Part shown: positions 16,764 through 25,883 of the stretch, in pieces
Layout: the number at the start of each line of letters is the position of its first letter
Position numbering within the stretch: position 1 is the first letter of the stretch
DNA from: Methanoregula sp.
GTDB taxonomy: Archaea > Halobacteriota > Methanomicrobia > Methanomicrobiales > Methanospirillaceae
Assembly (NCBI GenBank): GCA_028679185.1
Contig: JAJRBZ010000029.1
Span: 1-48,983, forward strand
Direction: 5' to 3'
DNA: 48,983 bases
Notes under the pieces: generated by a model
What the model saw: the letters and a program-made list of their open reading frames with translations, nothing else
Databases searched by the model: none
What the model was told of the DNA's origin: nothing
Program-made: the position numbers and the translations under genes

Positions 16764-17228
16764 ATGACTGAAATTCCACCATGTTCATGTGGACAAAACG
16801 AACCCAAAAGGATCATCTTTCCCTGCGCCGGTCAGGCCAATGTCGGCCAGCTCACCAATCTTGCAGCTCTCCAGCTGACCGAAGAAGGTTATGGCAACAT
16901 TGCCTGTGTGGCGCTGTTTGCGATCGGTTCTGAAAACCTTGTCGCCAACGCGATGAACGCAGATGAAGTTGTCATCCTCGATGGCTGCCCGATGCTCTGT
17001 GCAAAGAAGATTGCAGGTGCCCAGGGTGTCTTGGCGGGACAACACCTTGTCATGACTGAGCTCGGGATTGTCAAAGGCCCTTCAACGTCTTACACCAATG
17101 ACGATGTTGAGAAGATTGTCGCCGCATGCTGGAAGGGTGAAGGCAGGAAGAAGAATGACACAACACCAGGAAAAAAGGCCGGTGGAAAAGACAGCGGGTG
17201 CGGCTGCGGGTGTGGTGGCACCTGCTGA
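16764..17228 (+). CDS. DGC-domain putative zinc-binding protein 1
   Basis: 154 residues. It has the family's two blocks: FPCAGQANVGQLTNLAA near residue 20 and VVILDGCPMLCAKK near residue 70, the latter giving the DGC name. The C-terminus is a glycine-cysteine tail (GCGCGCGGTC) that looks like a metal-binding or metallochaperone appendage and is absent from the two paralogues downstream. A GTG at 16755 overlapping the previous stop is an alternative start. The activity of DGC proteins is not established. Confidence 0.85.
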   Translation: MTEIPPCSCGQNEPKRIIFPCAGQANVGQLTNLAALQLTEEGYGNIACVALFAIGSENLVANAMNADEVVILDGCPMLCAKKIAGAQGVLAGQHLVMTELGIVKGPSTSYTNDDVEKIVAACWKGEGRKKNDTTPGKKAGGKDSGCGCGCGGTC

Positions 17229-17249
17229 TGTAAAACAGGGCTTTGAGAA

Positions 17250-17612
17250 ATGACCTTCGCGCTTGTCACCTGCTCCGGTATCTCGAACACCGGTAAACTC
17301 ACGACTCAGGCAGCCCTCACGATTCTCCAGCGTAAACCAGGGCAGTACATCTGGATGCATGCCAGGCAATCCGCCGCGATGCTGGAAACAGAGGTCTGTG
17401 ATGCGGATCGCGTGATCGTCCTTGACGGATGTACTGACTGCTGCGCGAACAGGAAGCTTGCTGCTGCGGGTCTCGCCCCCCATGTCCATATCATTACTAC
17501 GGGACTTGGTATCGAAAAGAACGGAATGGCAGACGTGCAGTTCGATGAGATCGAGAAAGTGGTCTGTGCAGTCATGAATAACGAAGGAAAGAAAGAATGT
17601 ACGAAGAACTGA
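17250..17612 (+). CDS. DGC-domain putative zinc-binding protein 2
   Basis: 120 residues, paralogue of the genes at 16764 and 18736. It keeps the first block as VTCSGISNTGKLTTQAA and the second as VLDGCTDCCANRK, with three Cys in a row region and a terminal ECTKN. Its end overlaps the permease start by 16 nt, implying coupled translation and a close functional tie to the transporter. Confidence 0.85.
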   Translation: MTFALVTCSGISNTGKLTTQAALTILQRKPGQYIWMHARQSAAMLETEVCDADRVIVLDGCTDCCANRKLAAAGLAPHVHIITTGLGIEKNGMADVQFDEIEKVVCAVMNNEGKKECTKN

Positions 17613-18682
17613 TCCTGAAAGGGCTGCTGGGGGGTGTAACAGCACTTGCTGACTACCTTACAGCGCACGTGCTCACCTGTCTTGTCCCCGCGTTCTTCAT
17701 CGCGGGTGCGATGAATGCCCTGCTCAATAAAGAATCAATTACCAAGTACCTCGGTGCGAAGAGCCCGCTCTACAAGGCGTACCCGATCGCAGTTGTCTCC
17801 GGGCTCCTCCTCGCCGTCTGCTCCTGCACGATCCTTCCCCTCTTTGCGGGGATAAAGAAGAAGGGCGCAGGGCTCGGACCGGCTATTGCCTTCCTGTACA
17901 CAGCACCGGGCACGAATATTCTTGCCATCGCCCTCACCTGGAGCGTGATCGGGGCGGACTTCGCGGTCGCCCGTATCGTACTTTCGATCACCTTCGCGGT
18001 CATCATCGGGCTCGTCATCTCGACGCTTTTCAAGGAAGAAGTCCCCCACGCGCCGCCCACCCCCATCGGGTGCACATGCGATCCCGGAACGGCGGGGCAA
18101 GGTGGGCAGAAGTACGTCATCCTCTTCATCGGGACGCTGGTGGCACTCCTCTTCGTCGGCACCTGGAACCTCTTCATGGAAAATAAACCGGCGGGGATTC
18201 CGCTCCGGTTTGTCATCCTCCCCTTCCTCATCCTCCTGGTCATCATCGAGGCGCGGAGATGGTTCACTCAAGACGAGCAGAAGAACTGGTTGGAGGAGAC
18301 ATGGTCATTCATGCGGACTATCTTTCCCCTCCTGTTTATCGGGATCTTTATCGCCGGAGTGCTCAGCGCACTCCTCCCGGAAGGTATTCTTGGAATGTAC
18401 CTCGGGTCGAATACGGTGTCCGCAAACCTCATCGCCGTCCTCTTCGGAACGTTCATGTATTTCCCTACTCTGGTCGAGGTACCGATGGCGAAGATGTTCC
18501 TGGACCTAGGCATGGCCAGGGGTCCGCTACTTGCATATGTCCTCGCGGATCCTGTTATCTCTCTCCCCAGCATCCTTGTCGTCCGGAAATACATGGGAAC
18601 GAAGCAGACAATTGTCTATGTGCTCCTGATCGTGTTCTTCTGCACACTCGCCGGATTGATCTATGGTTCCTTTGTAGGATGA
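17597..18682 (+). CDS. Permease of the ArsP / SO_0444 type
   Basis: 361 residues with eight to ten membrane segments in two homologous halves. The first half contains the family motif SGLLLAVCSCTILPLFAGIKKKGAG with its CSC, followed by FLYTAPGTNILAI; the second half has the matching FMYFPTLVEVPMAK. A cytosolic loop near residue 150 has GCTCDPG, a further thiol site. Relatives export trivalent methylarsenicals (ArsP) or are proposed Cu/Zn exporters. The substrate here cannot be read off, but the ArsR and ACR3 neighbours favour a metalloid. Confidence 0.85.
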   Translation: MYEELILKGLLGGVTALADYLTAHVLTCLVPAFFIAGAMNALLNKESITKYLGAKSPLYKAYPIAVVSGLLLAVCSCTILPLFAGIKKKGAGLGPAIAFLYTAPGTNILAIALTWSVIGADFAVARIVLSITFAVIIGLVISTLFKEEVPHAPPTPIGCTCDPGTAGQGGQKYVILFIGTLVALLFVGTWNLFMENKPAGIPLRFVILPFLILLVIIEARRWFTQDEQKNWLEETWSFMRTIFPLLFIGIFIAGVLSALLPEGILGMYLGSNTVSANLIAVLFGTFMYFPTLVEVPMAKMFLDLGMARGPLLAYVLADPVISLPSILVVRKYMGTKQTIVYVLLIVFFCTLAGLIYGSFVG

Positions 18683-18735
18683 GAGAAATGAGATCGGAGG
18701 TAACTTGTATATGATTTTCAAAAGAGGGGAAATGT

Positions 18736-19113
18736 ATGACTGGTGAATCACATCCGGCACACGAACGCCTTATCTTCTGCTGTTCGGGTGCATCAAATGT
18801 TGGTGTCCTTTCATTTCAGGCTGCAATCAGGTTGGCACAGGAAGGGTTTGGTGCATTCTCATGCATTGCCGGCATCGGAAGTAAGAATCTGCCGATGATC
18901 CGAGCCGCAAAATCGGCCGGGGAGCGGGTGCTCATCGATGGCTGCCCAATTGGCTGTGCACGGAAGATCATAGACGCAAACCTGATCCCCGTCGAGCGTT
19001 ATGTTATTGTAACTGAATTGGGGATTGACAAGACTCACTGGCTTGATATTGAGGATAGTGACGTTGAGACCGTTGTAAAAGAAGTTAAACGCCCTCAGCC
19101 GCTGCAAGGGTGA
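18736..19113 (+). CDS. DGC-domain putative zinc-binding protein 3
   Basis: 125 residues, third copy in the module. Blocks are FCCSGASNVGVLSFQAA and VLIDGCPIGCARK. It is preceded by GAGGGGAAA eight bases ahead of the ATG. It lacks the cysteine tail of copy 1. The presence of copies before and after the permease suggests division of labour, for example different delivery partners, but this is speculative. Confidence 0.85.
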   Translation: MTGESHPAHERLIFCCSGASNVGVLSFQAAIRLAQEGFGAFSCIAGIGSKNLPMIRAAKSAGERVLIDGCPIGCARKIIDANLIPVERYVIVTELGIDKTHWLDIEDSDVETVVKEVKRPQPLQG

Positions 19114-19195
19114 AATCGTGAATTGTGTGTGAACAGATGGAGGATCCAATTCAAAGGCTAATTTACAACAAAACACAATATTAAGGATGGTATTC

Positions 19196-19630
19196 ATGAC
19201 AAAATTAGATTACGCTCTTGCCTCCTTCAGGAACGGATTCACCTGCTCGGCAGCAGTGTTCTCTGCATTTTCTGAGGATCTGGGGCTTGATCAGGAGACT
19301 GCAAAGAGATGCTCCTGCGGTTTTGGTGCCGGAATCTCAAAAACCGGGAACATCTGTGGGGCAGTATCCGGAGCAATTCTCGCAATCGGTCTGAAATACG
19401 GGAAGACGAAACAAGGCGATGATGCAGCAACTGAGAAAACCCGGGCGCTCGTCTGGGAATTCATGCAGGAATTTACAAAACGTCATGGATCGGTCAACTG
19501 CACGGAACTGCTCGGCTATAACCTTAGCAACCCGGATGAGTATGAGAAGGCACGTAACAACAAACTGTTCGTCACGAAATGTCCGGAACTGGTAGGTGAT
19601 GCAACTGCAATCCTTGAAAAAATTCTCTGA
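19196..19630 (+). CDS. C_GCAxxG_C_C family protein
   Basis: 144 residues. It shows the family outline: an early Cys (FTCSAAV), CSCGFGAGI, then CGAVSGAILAIGL, and a late Cys pair (VNCTELLG, TKCPELV). The family is probably redox-active or metal-binding and often lies near transporters and selenium or arsenic genes, but has no proven function. Start at 19196 follows GGATGG. Confidence 0.85.
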   Translation: MTKLDYALASFRNGFTCSAAVFSAFSEDLGLDQETAKRCSCGFGAGISKTGNICGAVSGAILAIGLKYGKTKQGDDAATEKTRALVWEFMQEFTKRHGSVNCTELLGYNLSNPDEYEKARNNKLFVTKCPELVGDATAILEKIL

Positions 19631-19802
19631 TGGTGCAGACAGGTGAACTCCATGGAACAACCAAAAAACAACTCTCATTTTCAGACCGCTGCCTGAGGGT
19701 CGGATATGACATTTCTGTATTATACCGCATCAATCAGGAAAAAGATCATATAACATACCAATAAGAAAATAAAAAAAGGAATTATTGTCAGATGGAGGCA
19801 GA

Positions 19803-20987
19803 ATGACACTTGAATCGTGCGTAACAAAAGAGCCCAAAGGGCTGGGATTTTTCGAGAAATACCTGACCGTGTGGGTATTCCTGTGCATCGGTCTTGGCAT
19901 CCTGCTCGGGCGGTTTGCTCCGGAGGCTGCAAAGTACCTCGACAGCCTGTCGATCTACATCGGTGAAGCACCGGTTGTCTCGATCCCCATTGCCGTGTGC
20001 CTTTTTTTCATGATGTACCCCATCATGGTGAAGATCGATTTTACCGAGGTCCTGAAAGCAGGCAAAAACATCAAGCCTGTCAGCCTCACCCTCTTTGTCA
20101 ACTGGGCAATCAAGCCATTCACCATGTATGCAATCGCCCTTTTTTTTCTGGGGACGCTGTTTCTCGCGTTCATCGGTCCGGATGCAATTGACCTTGTAAA
20201 GATGCCGTTCGGACTCGACCTGCCCGTCGGCGCAACGTACGGGGTCGGAACCGTTGTCCTTGAAGGGGGCGTTAAGATGCTCGAGGTCCCTCTCTGGCGG
20301 AGCTATCTTGCGGGGTGTATCCTCCTCGGCATTGCACCCTGTACCGCCATGGTGCTTGTCTGGGGGTACCTGGCAAAGGGAAACGACGGCCATACTCTGG
20401 TCATGGTGGCAATCAACTCACTCTCAATGCTCTTCCTCTACGGTCTGCTGGGCGGCTTCCTGCTCGGTGTGGGCCAGCTCCCCGTCCCGTGGGAGGCACT
20501 CGCACTCTCGATAGCGATCTATGTCGCCCTCCCTCTGGTGGCTGGTTATATCTCGCGAAAGCTGATCATCAGGGCGAAAGGTGAGGAATGGTTCAACGAA
20601 AAATTCGTCCACTACCTCACGCCTGTCACCATCACGGCACTTCTGATCACCCTTATCCTCCTCTTCAGCTTCAAGGGAGAAGTAATCCTCACGCAACCGC
20701 TCATCATCCTCTGGATCGCAATCCCGCTCTTTATCCAGACCATGCTCATCTTCACCATCGGATATGTTCTTGCGAAGAGAATTCACCTCAGCTACGAGGA
20801 TGCGGCACCATCGGCAATGATCGGGGCATCGAACCACTTTGAGGTTGCAATCGCGACTGCTACCATCCTGTTCGGGCTTTCATCAGGGGCTGCCCTTGCG
20901 ACTGTGGTAGGTGTACTGATTGAAGTACCAACGATGCTTCTGTTGGTTAAGATATGCCTGAGAACGAGAGGCTGGTTCATGCCATGA
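19803..20987 (+). CDS. arsB: ACR3-type arsenite efflux carrier
   Basis: 394 residues, ten membrane segments, bile acid/ACR3 transporter superfamily. Key marks are the [21 protein letters not shown] segment with the essential Cys in helix 4, and helix-9 [17 protein letters not shown] with the conserved Glu. ACR3 proteins extrude As(III), and some Sb(III), using the proton gradient. GGAGG lies 4 nt before the ATG. The 170-nt gap upstream has TATA-like strings (for example 19717-19726), so it may have its own promoter. No arsC, arsA or arsD is nearby. 'acr3' is an equally used symbol. Confidence 0.93.
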   Translation: MTLESCVTKEPKGLGFFEKYLTVWVFLCIGLGILLGRFAPEAAKYLDSLSIYIGEAPVVSIPIAVCLFFMMYPIMVKIDFTEVLKAGKNIKPVSLTLFVNWAIKPFTMYAIALFFLGTLFLAFIGPDAIDLVKMPFGLDLPVGATYGVGTVVLEGGVKMLEVPLWRSYLAGCILLGIAPCTAMVLVWGYLAKGNDGHTLVMVAINSLSMLFLYGLLGGFLLGVGQLPVPWEALALSIAIYVALPLVAGYISRKLIIRAKGEEWFNEKFVHYLTPVTITALLITLILLFSFKGEVILTQPLIILWIAIPLFIQTMLIFTIGYVLAKRIHLSYEDAAPSAMIGASNHFEVAIATATILFGLSSGAALATVVGVLIEVPTMLLLVKICLRTRGWFMP

Positions 20988-21090
20988 ATGCCGGAGTGTC
21001 GAAGAACATGAGCCCGGATCTTTGGAATAGGAACGTTCGGTCAGAGCATGCACTTTCATATGACAGGGAAATCCTCCTTTGTATCCGCGG

Positions 21091-21099
21091 AGATATATG
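21091..21099 (+). promoter_or_regulatory. TATA box predicting a leaderless transcript
   Basis: AGATATATG, centred about 21 nt before the ATG at 21116. With the normal 23-27 nt spacing, transcription would begin at or just after the start codon, and no ribosome-binding site is visible. Confidence 0.5.
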
Positions 21100-21115
21100 A
21101 CGATATAATAACCTT

Positions 21116-22045
21116 ATGACATCGGTAATTCAAGCATTAAATCTTACAAAAGTTTTTGGCAGCAGCACTGCTGTAGACCATGTCTCGTTCGATGTCCAGA
21201 AGGGTGAAATCTTCGGCTTTCTCGGTCCGAACGGTGCGGGCAAGACTACCACGACCCGGATGCTGACCGGGGTTATTCCTCCGGATGCCGGGACTGCCAC
21301 GATACTCGGCCATGACATCCGGTCCGAACCGGTGCTGGCAAAACAGGGATTCGGGGTTGTGCCGGAAACCTCGAATGCCTACACCGATCTCACCGCATGG
21401 CAGAATCTGATGCTGATGGGCGAGCTGTACGGGTTGGAGCATGCCCGGGCAGAGCGGCGTTCAAACGATCTGCTCGGTATGGTGGGCCTCCTTGAGCGTA
21501 AAGATCAGAAGGTGCAGGCATATTCCAAAGGGATGAAACAGCGGCTCATTCTTTCAATGGCGCTCATCCATGAACCGGAACTCCTCTTTCTCGATGAACC
21601 CACAAGCGGTCTCGATGTGCAGAGCACCCAGATGATCCTCTCTCTGCTTCGTGACCTCAACGAGCAGGGAACTACCATCTTTCTCACTACCCACAACATG
21701 GAAGAGGCAAACCGGCTCTGCCACCGGGTCGGCATTATCAGGAGCGGGATGCTCGTCGCAATCGATGCACCGGAAAAACTCAAGACGGCAATCGACCGGG
21801 TACACAGGATCGAAGTGAGTTTTGACCGTGAGGTATCAGGCGACCTCTTGGCTGGAATTGCCGGTGTGAGCGGAGTAAACCGGACTGGCGACAAATGGCA
21901 GATTATCGCAGAAAACCAGGATACCGCCATCCGGTCCCTTGTGGCCTTTGGGAAGCAAAACGGTGCGGTGATCGTTTCCCTGAACACGCTGGTGCCCTCG
22001 CTCGATGAGGCATTCCTCCGGCTGACGCAGGAGGAAAAGCCATGA
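21116..22045 (+). CDS. ABC exporter ATP-binding protein
   Basis: 309 residues. Walker A is GPNGAGKTT (about residue 36), the signature is YSKGMKQRL rather than LSGGQ, and Walker B is LLFLDEPTSGLD followed by the H-loop TTHNME. The C-terminal extension resembles DrrA/CcmA-type subunits of drug or lipid exporters. It forms an operon with the permease gene, overlapping it by 4 nt. The substrate is unknown. Confidence 0.9.
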   Translation: MTSVIQALNLTKVFGSSTAVDHVSFDVQKGEIFGFLGPNGAGKTTTTRMLTGVIPPDAGTATILGHDIRSEPVLAKQGFGVVPETSNAYTDLTAWQNLMLMGELYGLEHARAERRSNDLLGMVGLLERKDQKVQAYSKGMKQRLILSMALIHEPELLFLDEPTSGLDVQSTQMILSLLRDLNEQGTTIFLTTHNMEEANRLCHRVGIIRSGMLVAIDAPEKLKTAIDRVHRIEVSFDREVSGDLLAGIAGVSGVNRTGDKWQIIAENQDTAIRSLVAFGKQNGAVIVSLNTLVPSLDEAFLRLTQEEKP

Positions 22046-22797
22046 ACCCGGCTGGATACCCTGAACAGGTGAGGCGGGCATGGGCGATTGCAAAGAAGGA
22101 TATCCGTATCTATTACTTCAAAGGTCCCGTGCTTATCTTTGGGGTCTTCATGCCGGTCTTCCTGTTCCTTGCCTTCTTCATGGGGAGCAGGCAGCTTCCC
22201 CTGTCATTTCTCATTTCAGGGTTGATCGGGATGACACTCTTTTTCACTGCCACAGCGGTGTCTCCCGCCATCTTCCCGTGGGAGGGGTCGGCAAAGACAC
22301 TTGAGCGACTTGCTTCATGCCCGATTACAGTAGAGGCAATTGTCATGGGCGACATGATCGCCTCCATCCTCTTCGGCATCGGGATCACTGTTATTACGGT
22401 CATTATCGGGCTGGCACTAGGGCTCTCACTCCTCCACGGGAGTACGTTGCTTTCTGCAATCATCCTTGCTGCATGCTGCTTCTCAGCAATCGGGATGCTG
22501 CTGGCGGTACCACCCACGAACGTGCCGTCAAACATCATGATGCTCTCATCGTTGATCAAGTTCCCGCTGATTTTCATCTCCGGCATATTCATCCCGCTTG
22601 AGCAGATGCCCGCATGGGGACTGGTACTTTCCATATGCTCCCCGCTCACCTACTTCACCGATCTTGTACGATACGCGTTTACCGACGTCCACTATTTCCC
22701 GGTGATGATTGATATCGCAGCACTTGCTGTATTCGCGGTGGTCTTTACGGCCGGAACGATGTGTTTGCACAAGATGACCATGCCACAAAGAATGTAA
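22042..22797 (+). CDS. ABC-2 type exporter permease
   Basis: 251 residues, six membrane segments in the ABC-2 layout. After an amphipathic N-terminus (AWAIAKKDIRIYYFKGP) come two helices, the FPWEGSAKTLERLASCPI coupling loop, and the conserved ISGIFIPLEQMPAWG segment near residue 180. It partners the ATPase upstream. A T-run near 22829 may end the transcript. Confidence 0.88.
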   Translation: MNPAGYPEQVRRAWAIAKKDIRIYYFKGPVLIFGVFMPVFLFLAFFMGSRQLPLSFLISGLIGMTLFFTATAVSPAIFPWEGSAKTLERLASCPITVEAIVMGDMIASILFGIGITVITVIIGLALGLSLLHGSTLLSAIILAACCFSAIGMLLAVPPTNVPSNIMMLSSLIKFPLIFISGIFIPLEQMPAWGLVLSICSPLTYFTDLVRYAFTDVHYFPVMIDIAALAVFAVVFTAGTMCLHKMTMPQRM

Positions 22798-22861
22798 AAA
22801 TAAAGTTTTCAACCCGGTAAAAGAAAATTTTTTTCTGCACGCAGACTCCGCATTTCACATC

Positions 22862-22874
22862 AAAATATAAAAGG
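22862..22874 (+). promoter_or_regulatory. TATA box for the cooS operon
   Basis: AAAATATAAAAGG, a strong archaeal box, giving a predicted start near 22893, ten bases before the leader ORF. Confidence 0.6.
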
Positions 22875-22902
22875 TTCAGCTGAAAACAGGGCAAAAAGTA
22901 CT

Positions 22903-22974
22903 ATGAACAAATGGAATATATACCGCTTTGACGGATTACCAACTATCAGATGCCAATGGATTGATACGTTATGA
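22903..22974 (+). CDS. Possible 23-codon leader ORF upstream of cooS
   Basis: An ATG-initiated frame of 23 codons (opening MNKWNIYRFDG) whose TGA overlaps the cooS ATG as ATGA. It starts just after the predicted transcription start and cooS itself has no clear ribosome-binding site. Translation of this frame could therefore couple to cooS. There is no known homologue and it may be chance. Confidence 0.35.
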   Translation: MNKWNIYRFDGLPTIRCQWIDTL

Positions 22975-24929
22975 ACGAAGAACCAAAACCCCAGCTGATC
23001 CGGGAGCGGGTCGAGGTATGCGAGCTCGACCGGGCAAGAATGTCGCTCCTGAACCCGGCATTGATTGATCAGAAAAAAGAAGAGCGGACGATTGATGAAA
23101 ACGCCAAACCTGTCCTCGAAATGACGATGCAGGAGGGTATCGAGACAGTCTGGGACCGGTATGAGATGCAACAACCTTCATGCAAGTACTGTGATGCCGG
23201 CACGTCCTGTTCACGCTGTGCCATGGGGCCATGCCGCATCATTCCGCCCAACCGTATCCGTGGTGTTTGTGGTGCAGATGCTGACCTTATCGTTTCCAGA
23301 AACCTGCTTGACATGATTGCGACGGGAGCAGCAGCCCACTCAGACCATGGCAGGGATATCGCTGAAACGCTCTATCTCGTGGGTGCAGGTAAAACAAAGG
23401 ATTACACCATTTCTGATAAGGCAAAACTCAAACGAATTTCAGAGGAGTACGGGATTATAACCGATGGGAAAAAACCTGAACAGCTCGCTGCCGAGCTTGG
23501 CGCAGCTATGCTTGAAGAGTATGGTATGCGAAAGAATATGCTCCAGTTCCTGAACCGTGCCCCGAAAGCGACCCGGGAAATCTGGACCCGGCTGGGCATT
23601 ACACCCCGGGGCATTGACCGGGAAGTAGTGGATTCGATGCACCGCGTCCAGATGGGGGTCGGTGCTGATTATGTTAATATTCTGCTCCAGGGGCTGCGGA
23701 ACTCCCTTTCTGATGGCTGGGGAGGTTCGATGATCGGCACTGAGGTATCAGATATCCTGTTCGGCACGCCGACAATAAAAAGCTCAACAATGAATCTTGC
23801 AGTCATGAAAGCAGACCATGTGAACATATCGGTGCATGGCCATAATCCGGTACTCTCTGAAGTGATCGTGAAGGCGGTAGCTGATCCGGAGTTAAAAGCA
23901 CTCGCGCAAAAATATGGTGCAAAAGGGATCAATCTGGTCGGGATGTGTTGTACTGGCAGCGAACTGCTGATGAGAAAAGGCATCCCGATGACCGGTAACC
24001 ACCTCAACCAAGAACTGATCATTGCAACCGGCGCCCTTGAGGCGATGGTGGTGGACTACCAGTGCATCTTCCCGTCGCTTCCCAGGACTGCAAGCTGTTT
24101 CCATACCCTGATTATATCAACGAGTTCGAAAGCTAAGATACCAGGCTCATACTTCTTCGACTTCCATGCCGAGGAAGCCTATCTCACCGCAAAGGCGATC
24201 GTGCGGATGGCAGTGGAAAATTACAGGAACAGGAATCCGGAGCGTGTCCTGATCCCGGGAGAACCCGTGCCGGTTATGTCGGGATTCTCCAATGAAGCGA
24301 TCAAGAACGCACTCGGTGGTTCGTTTAAACCGCTGATCGACCTGATCGCTGCCGGCAAGATCCGGGGAGCGGTGGGGATCGTCGGGTGCAATAACCCCCA
24401 CGTAAAGCATGATTTCGGGCACATTACGCTGGCAAAAGAATTGATCAAGAAAAATATTCTGTGCGTCGAGACGGGTTGTGCTGCAATCGCTTCAGGAAAA
24501 GCCGGGCTTCTCCGCCCTGAAGCTGCATCGCTCGCAGGAGATGATCTCCGGGCGGTATGCGAGTCTCTCAAGATCCCCCCGGTGCTTCACATGGGCTCCT
24601 GCGTTGATAACTGCCGTATTCTTGTGCTCGCTGCGGAACTCGGAAATGCACTCAACGTCCCGATTCACAAGTTACCCATCGCAGGAGCTGCTCCGGAATG
24701 GTATTCGCAGAAGGCGGTCTCCATCGGGGCATACTTCGTTGCCTCTGGTGTCTATACAGTTCTCGGCGTGATGCCGCATATCTCCGGCAGCCCACCGGTA
24801 GTATCACTTCTCACTGAAGGACTGAAAGGTGCTGTTAACGCAAGTTTCTCTGTTGAACCGGATCCGGTCAAAGCATCTGTACTTATATCAGACCATATCG
24901 AACGCAAACGGACTGAACTCGGAATATGA
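22971..24929 (+). CDS. cooS: Anaerobic (Ni,Fe) carbon monoxide dehydrogenase, CooS
   Basis: 652 residues, the size of monofunctional CooS. N-terminal cluster region: CKYCDAGTSCSRCAMGPC. C-cluster segments: HGHNPVLSE, MCCTGSELL, GIVGCNNPHVKHD, VETGCAAIASGK and HMGSCVDNC, all with their Cys or His present. It interconverts CO and CO2, passing electrons to ferredoxin. It is not the Cdh alpha subunit of acetyl-CoA decarbonylase/synthase, which is longer and has extra ferredoxin domains. No cooF or dedicated hydrogenase is adjacent. Confidence 0.95.
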   Translation: MNEEPKPQLIRERVEVCELDRARMSLLNPALIDQKKEERTIDENAKPVLEMTMQEGIETVWDRYEMQQPSCKYCDAGTSCSRCAMGPCRIIPPNRIRGVCGADADLIVSRNLLDMIATGAAAHSDHGRDIAETLYLVGAGKTKDYTISDKAKLKRISEEYGIITDGKKPEQLAAELGAAMLEEYGMRKNMLQFLNRAPKATREIWTRLGITPRGIDREVVDSMHRVQMGVGADYVNILLQGLRNSLSDGWGGSMIGTEVSDILFGTPTIKSSTMNLAVMKADHVNISVHGHNPVLSEVIVKAVADPELKALAQKYGAKGINLVGMCCTGSELLMRKGIPMTGNHLNQELIIATGALEAMVVDYQCIFPSLPRTASCFHTLIISTSSKAKIPGSYFFDFHAEEAYLTAKAIVRMAVENYRNRNPERVLIPGEPVPVMSGFSNEAIKNALGGSFKPLIDLIAAGKIRGAVGIVGCNNPHVKHDFGHITLAKELIKKNILCVETGCAAIASGKAGLLRPEAASLAGDDLRAVCESLKIPPVLHMGSCVDNCRILVLAAELGNALNVPIHKLPIAGAAPEWYSQKAVSIGAYFVASGVYTVLGVMPHISGSPPVVSLLTEGLKGAVNASFSVEPDPVKASVLISDHIERKRTELGI

Positions 24930-25798
24930 GAATCCCTTCCGGGGCATATCCTGCACCATTGAAAGAAAAAAGCCATATGCCACGGAAGCGGGGAAATGGT
25001 ATCCGGGTTGTTATTACCGGTAAGGGCGGAGTGGGTAAGACCACGATTACCGCACTCCTTGCCCACCTGTTTGCGCAGGAAGGATACAGGGTTCTTGCTG
25101 TTGATGGTGACCCCCAACAGAACCTTGCGGTCACCATGGGAATTCTGCCGCAGGATGCAGAGAAGATCGTACCGGTGTCGCAGAGTATTGAATACCTTCG
25201 GGAAAAAACCGGCGCCGGCAGGGATATATCCCCGGGTGGGCTCATCACCCTCAATCCCGATGTCAGCGATGTCATCGACAGGTTCTCTGTCACGGTTGCA
25301 AAAAACCTCAGGCTTCTCGTGATGGGTGGCGTCAGCCAGGCTGGCTGCGGTTGTCTCTGCCCCGAGTATACGCTCCTTGCCGCTATCTTCCGTCATATGC
25401 GACTTCTTCCTGATGAGGTGGTCCTGCTTGACACCCCGGCGGGAATGGAGCATTTCGGCAGGGCTGTCGCTGACGGTTTTTCCTGTGCAATGGTTGTAGC
25501 TGACCCTTCGTATAATTCGCTTTCTGTTGCCAAGGAATCTGCAGGGCTTGCACAGCAGCTTGGGATCGAAAATAGCATCCTGGTAGTGAACAGGGTATGC
25601 AATCAGGCAGATGTTGACAAAATACGTGAGAAGATGGGTGGATTTGCAGGATTTTCCCGAATTATGTTTTTACCGTGTGACCCTGAAATTATTCATCTCG
25701 AACCTGCAGTCAACCGGCTGCTATTATGTGAGTCAGCGTTTATGAATGAAATCCGTACACTTACTGCAACCGTTACAGATCCGGGAGAAGTACAGTAA
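24926..25798 (+). CDS. cooC: CODH nickel-insertion ATPase, CooC
   Basis: 290 residues, MinD/NifH-like P-loop ATPase. Deviant Walker A is GKGGVGKTT, switch I region has VDGDPQQNLAV, and GCGCLCPEY near residue 135 provides the metal-binding cysteines of CooC. The family uses ATP to load nickel into the CODH C-cluster. The start at 24926 overlaps the cooS stop as ATGA; an ATG at 24977 is closer to the conserved domain and is possible. Confidence 0.93.
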   Translation: MRIPSGAYPAPLKEKSHMPRKRGNGIRVVITGKGGVGKTTITALLAHLFAQEGYRVLAVDGDPQQNLAVTMGILPQDAEKIVPVSQSIEYLREKTGAGRDISPGGLITLNPDVSDVIDRFSVTVAKNLRLLVMGGVSQAGCGCLCPEYTLLAAIFRHMRLLPDEVVLLDTPAGMEHFGRAVADGFSCAMVVADPSYNSLSVAKESAGLAQQLGIENSILVVNRVCNQADVDKIREKMGGFAGFSRIMFLPCDPEIIHLEPAVNRLLLCESAFMNEIRTLTATVTDPGEVQ

Positions 25799-25883
25799 CC
25801 GGGGATTTTTTACCACCTACTTTGAGGACTTGGAGATCAACCCTGCCTGGTATTCAAATTACCTTTGCAATGACAATACCCAT

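Noticed and set aside
17735-18271. Minus-strand frame opposite the permease
   Set aside because: Its Asp/Glu/Arg-rich composition is the usual mirror of a membrane protein read backwards.
19640-19800. Possible extra ArsR operator upstream of the ACR3 gene
   Set aside because: AT-rich and TATA-like, but no copy of the TTCAA...TTGAA palindrome could be found.
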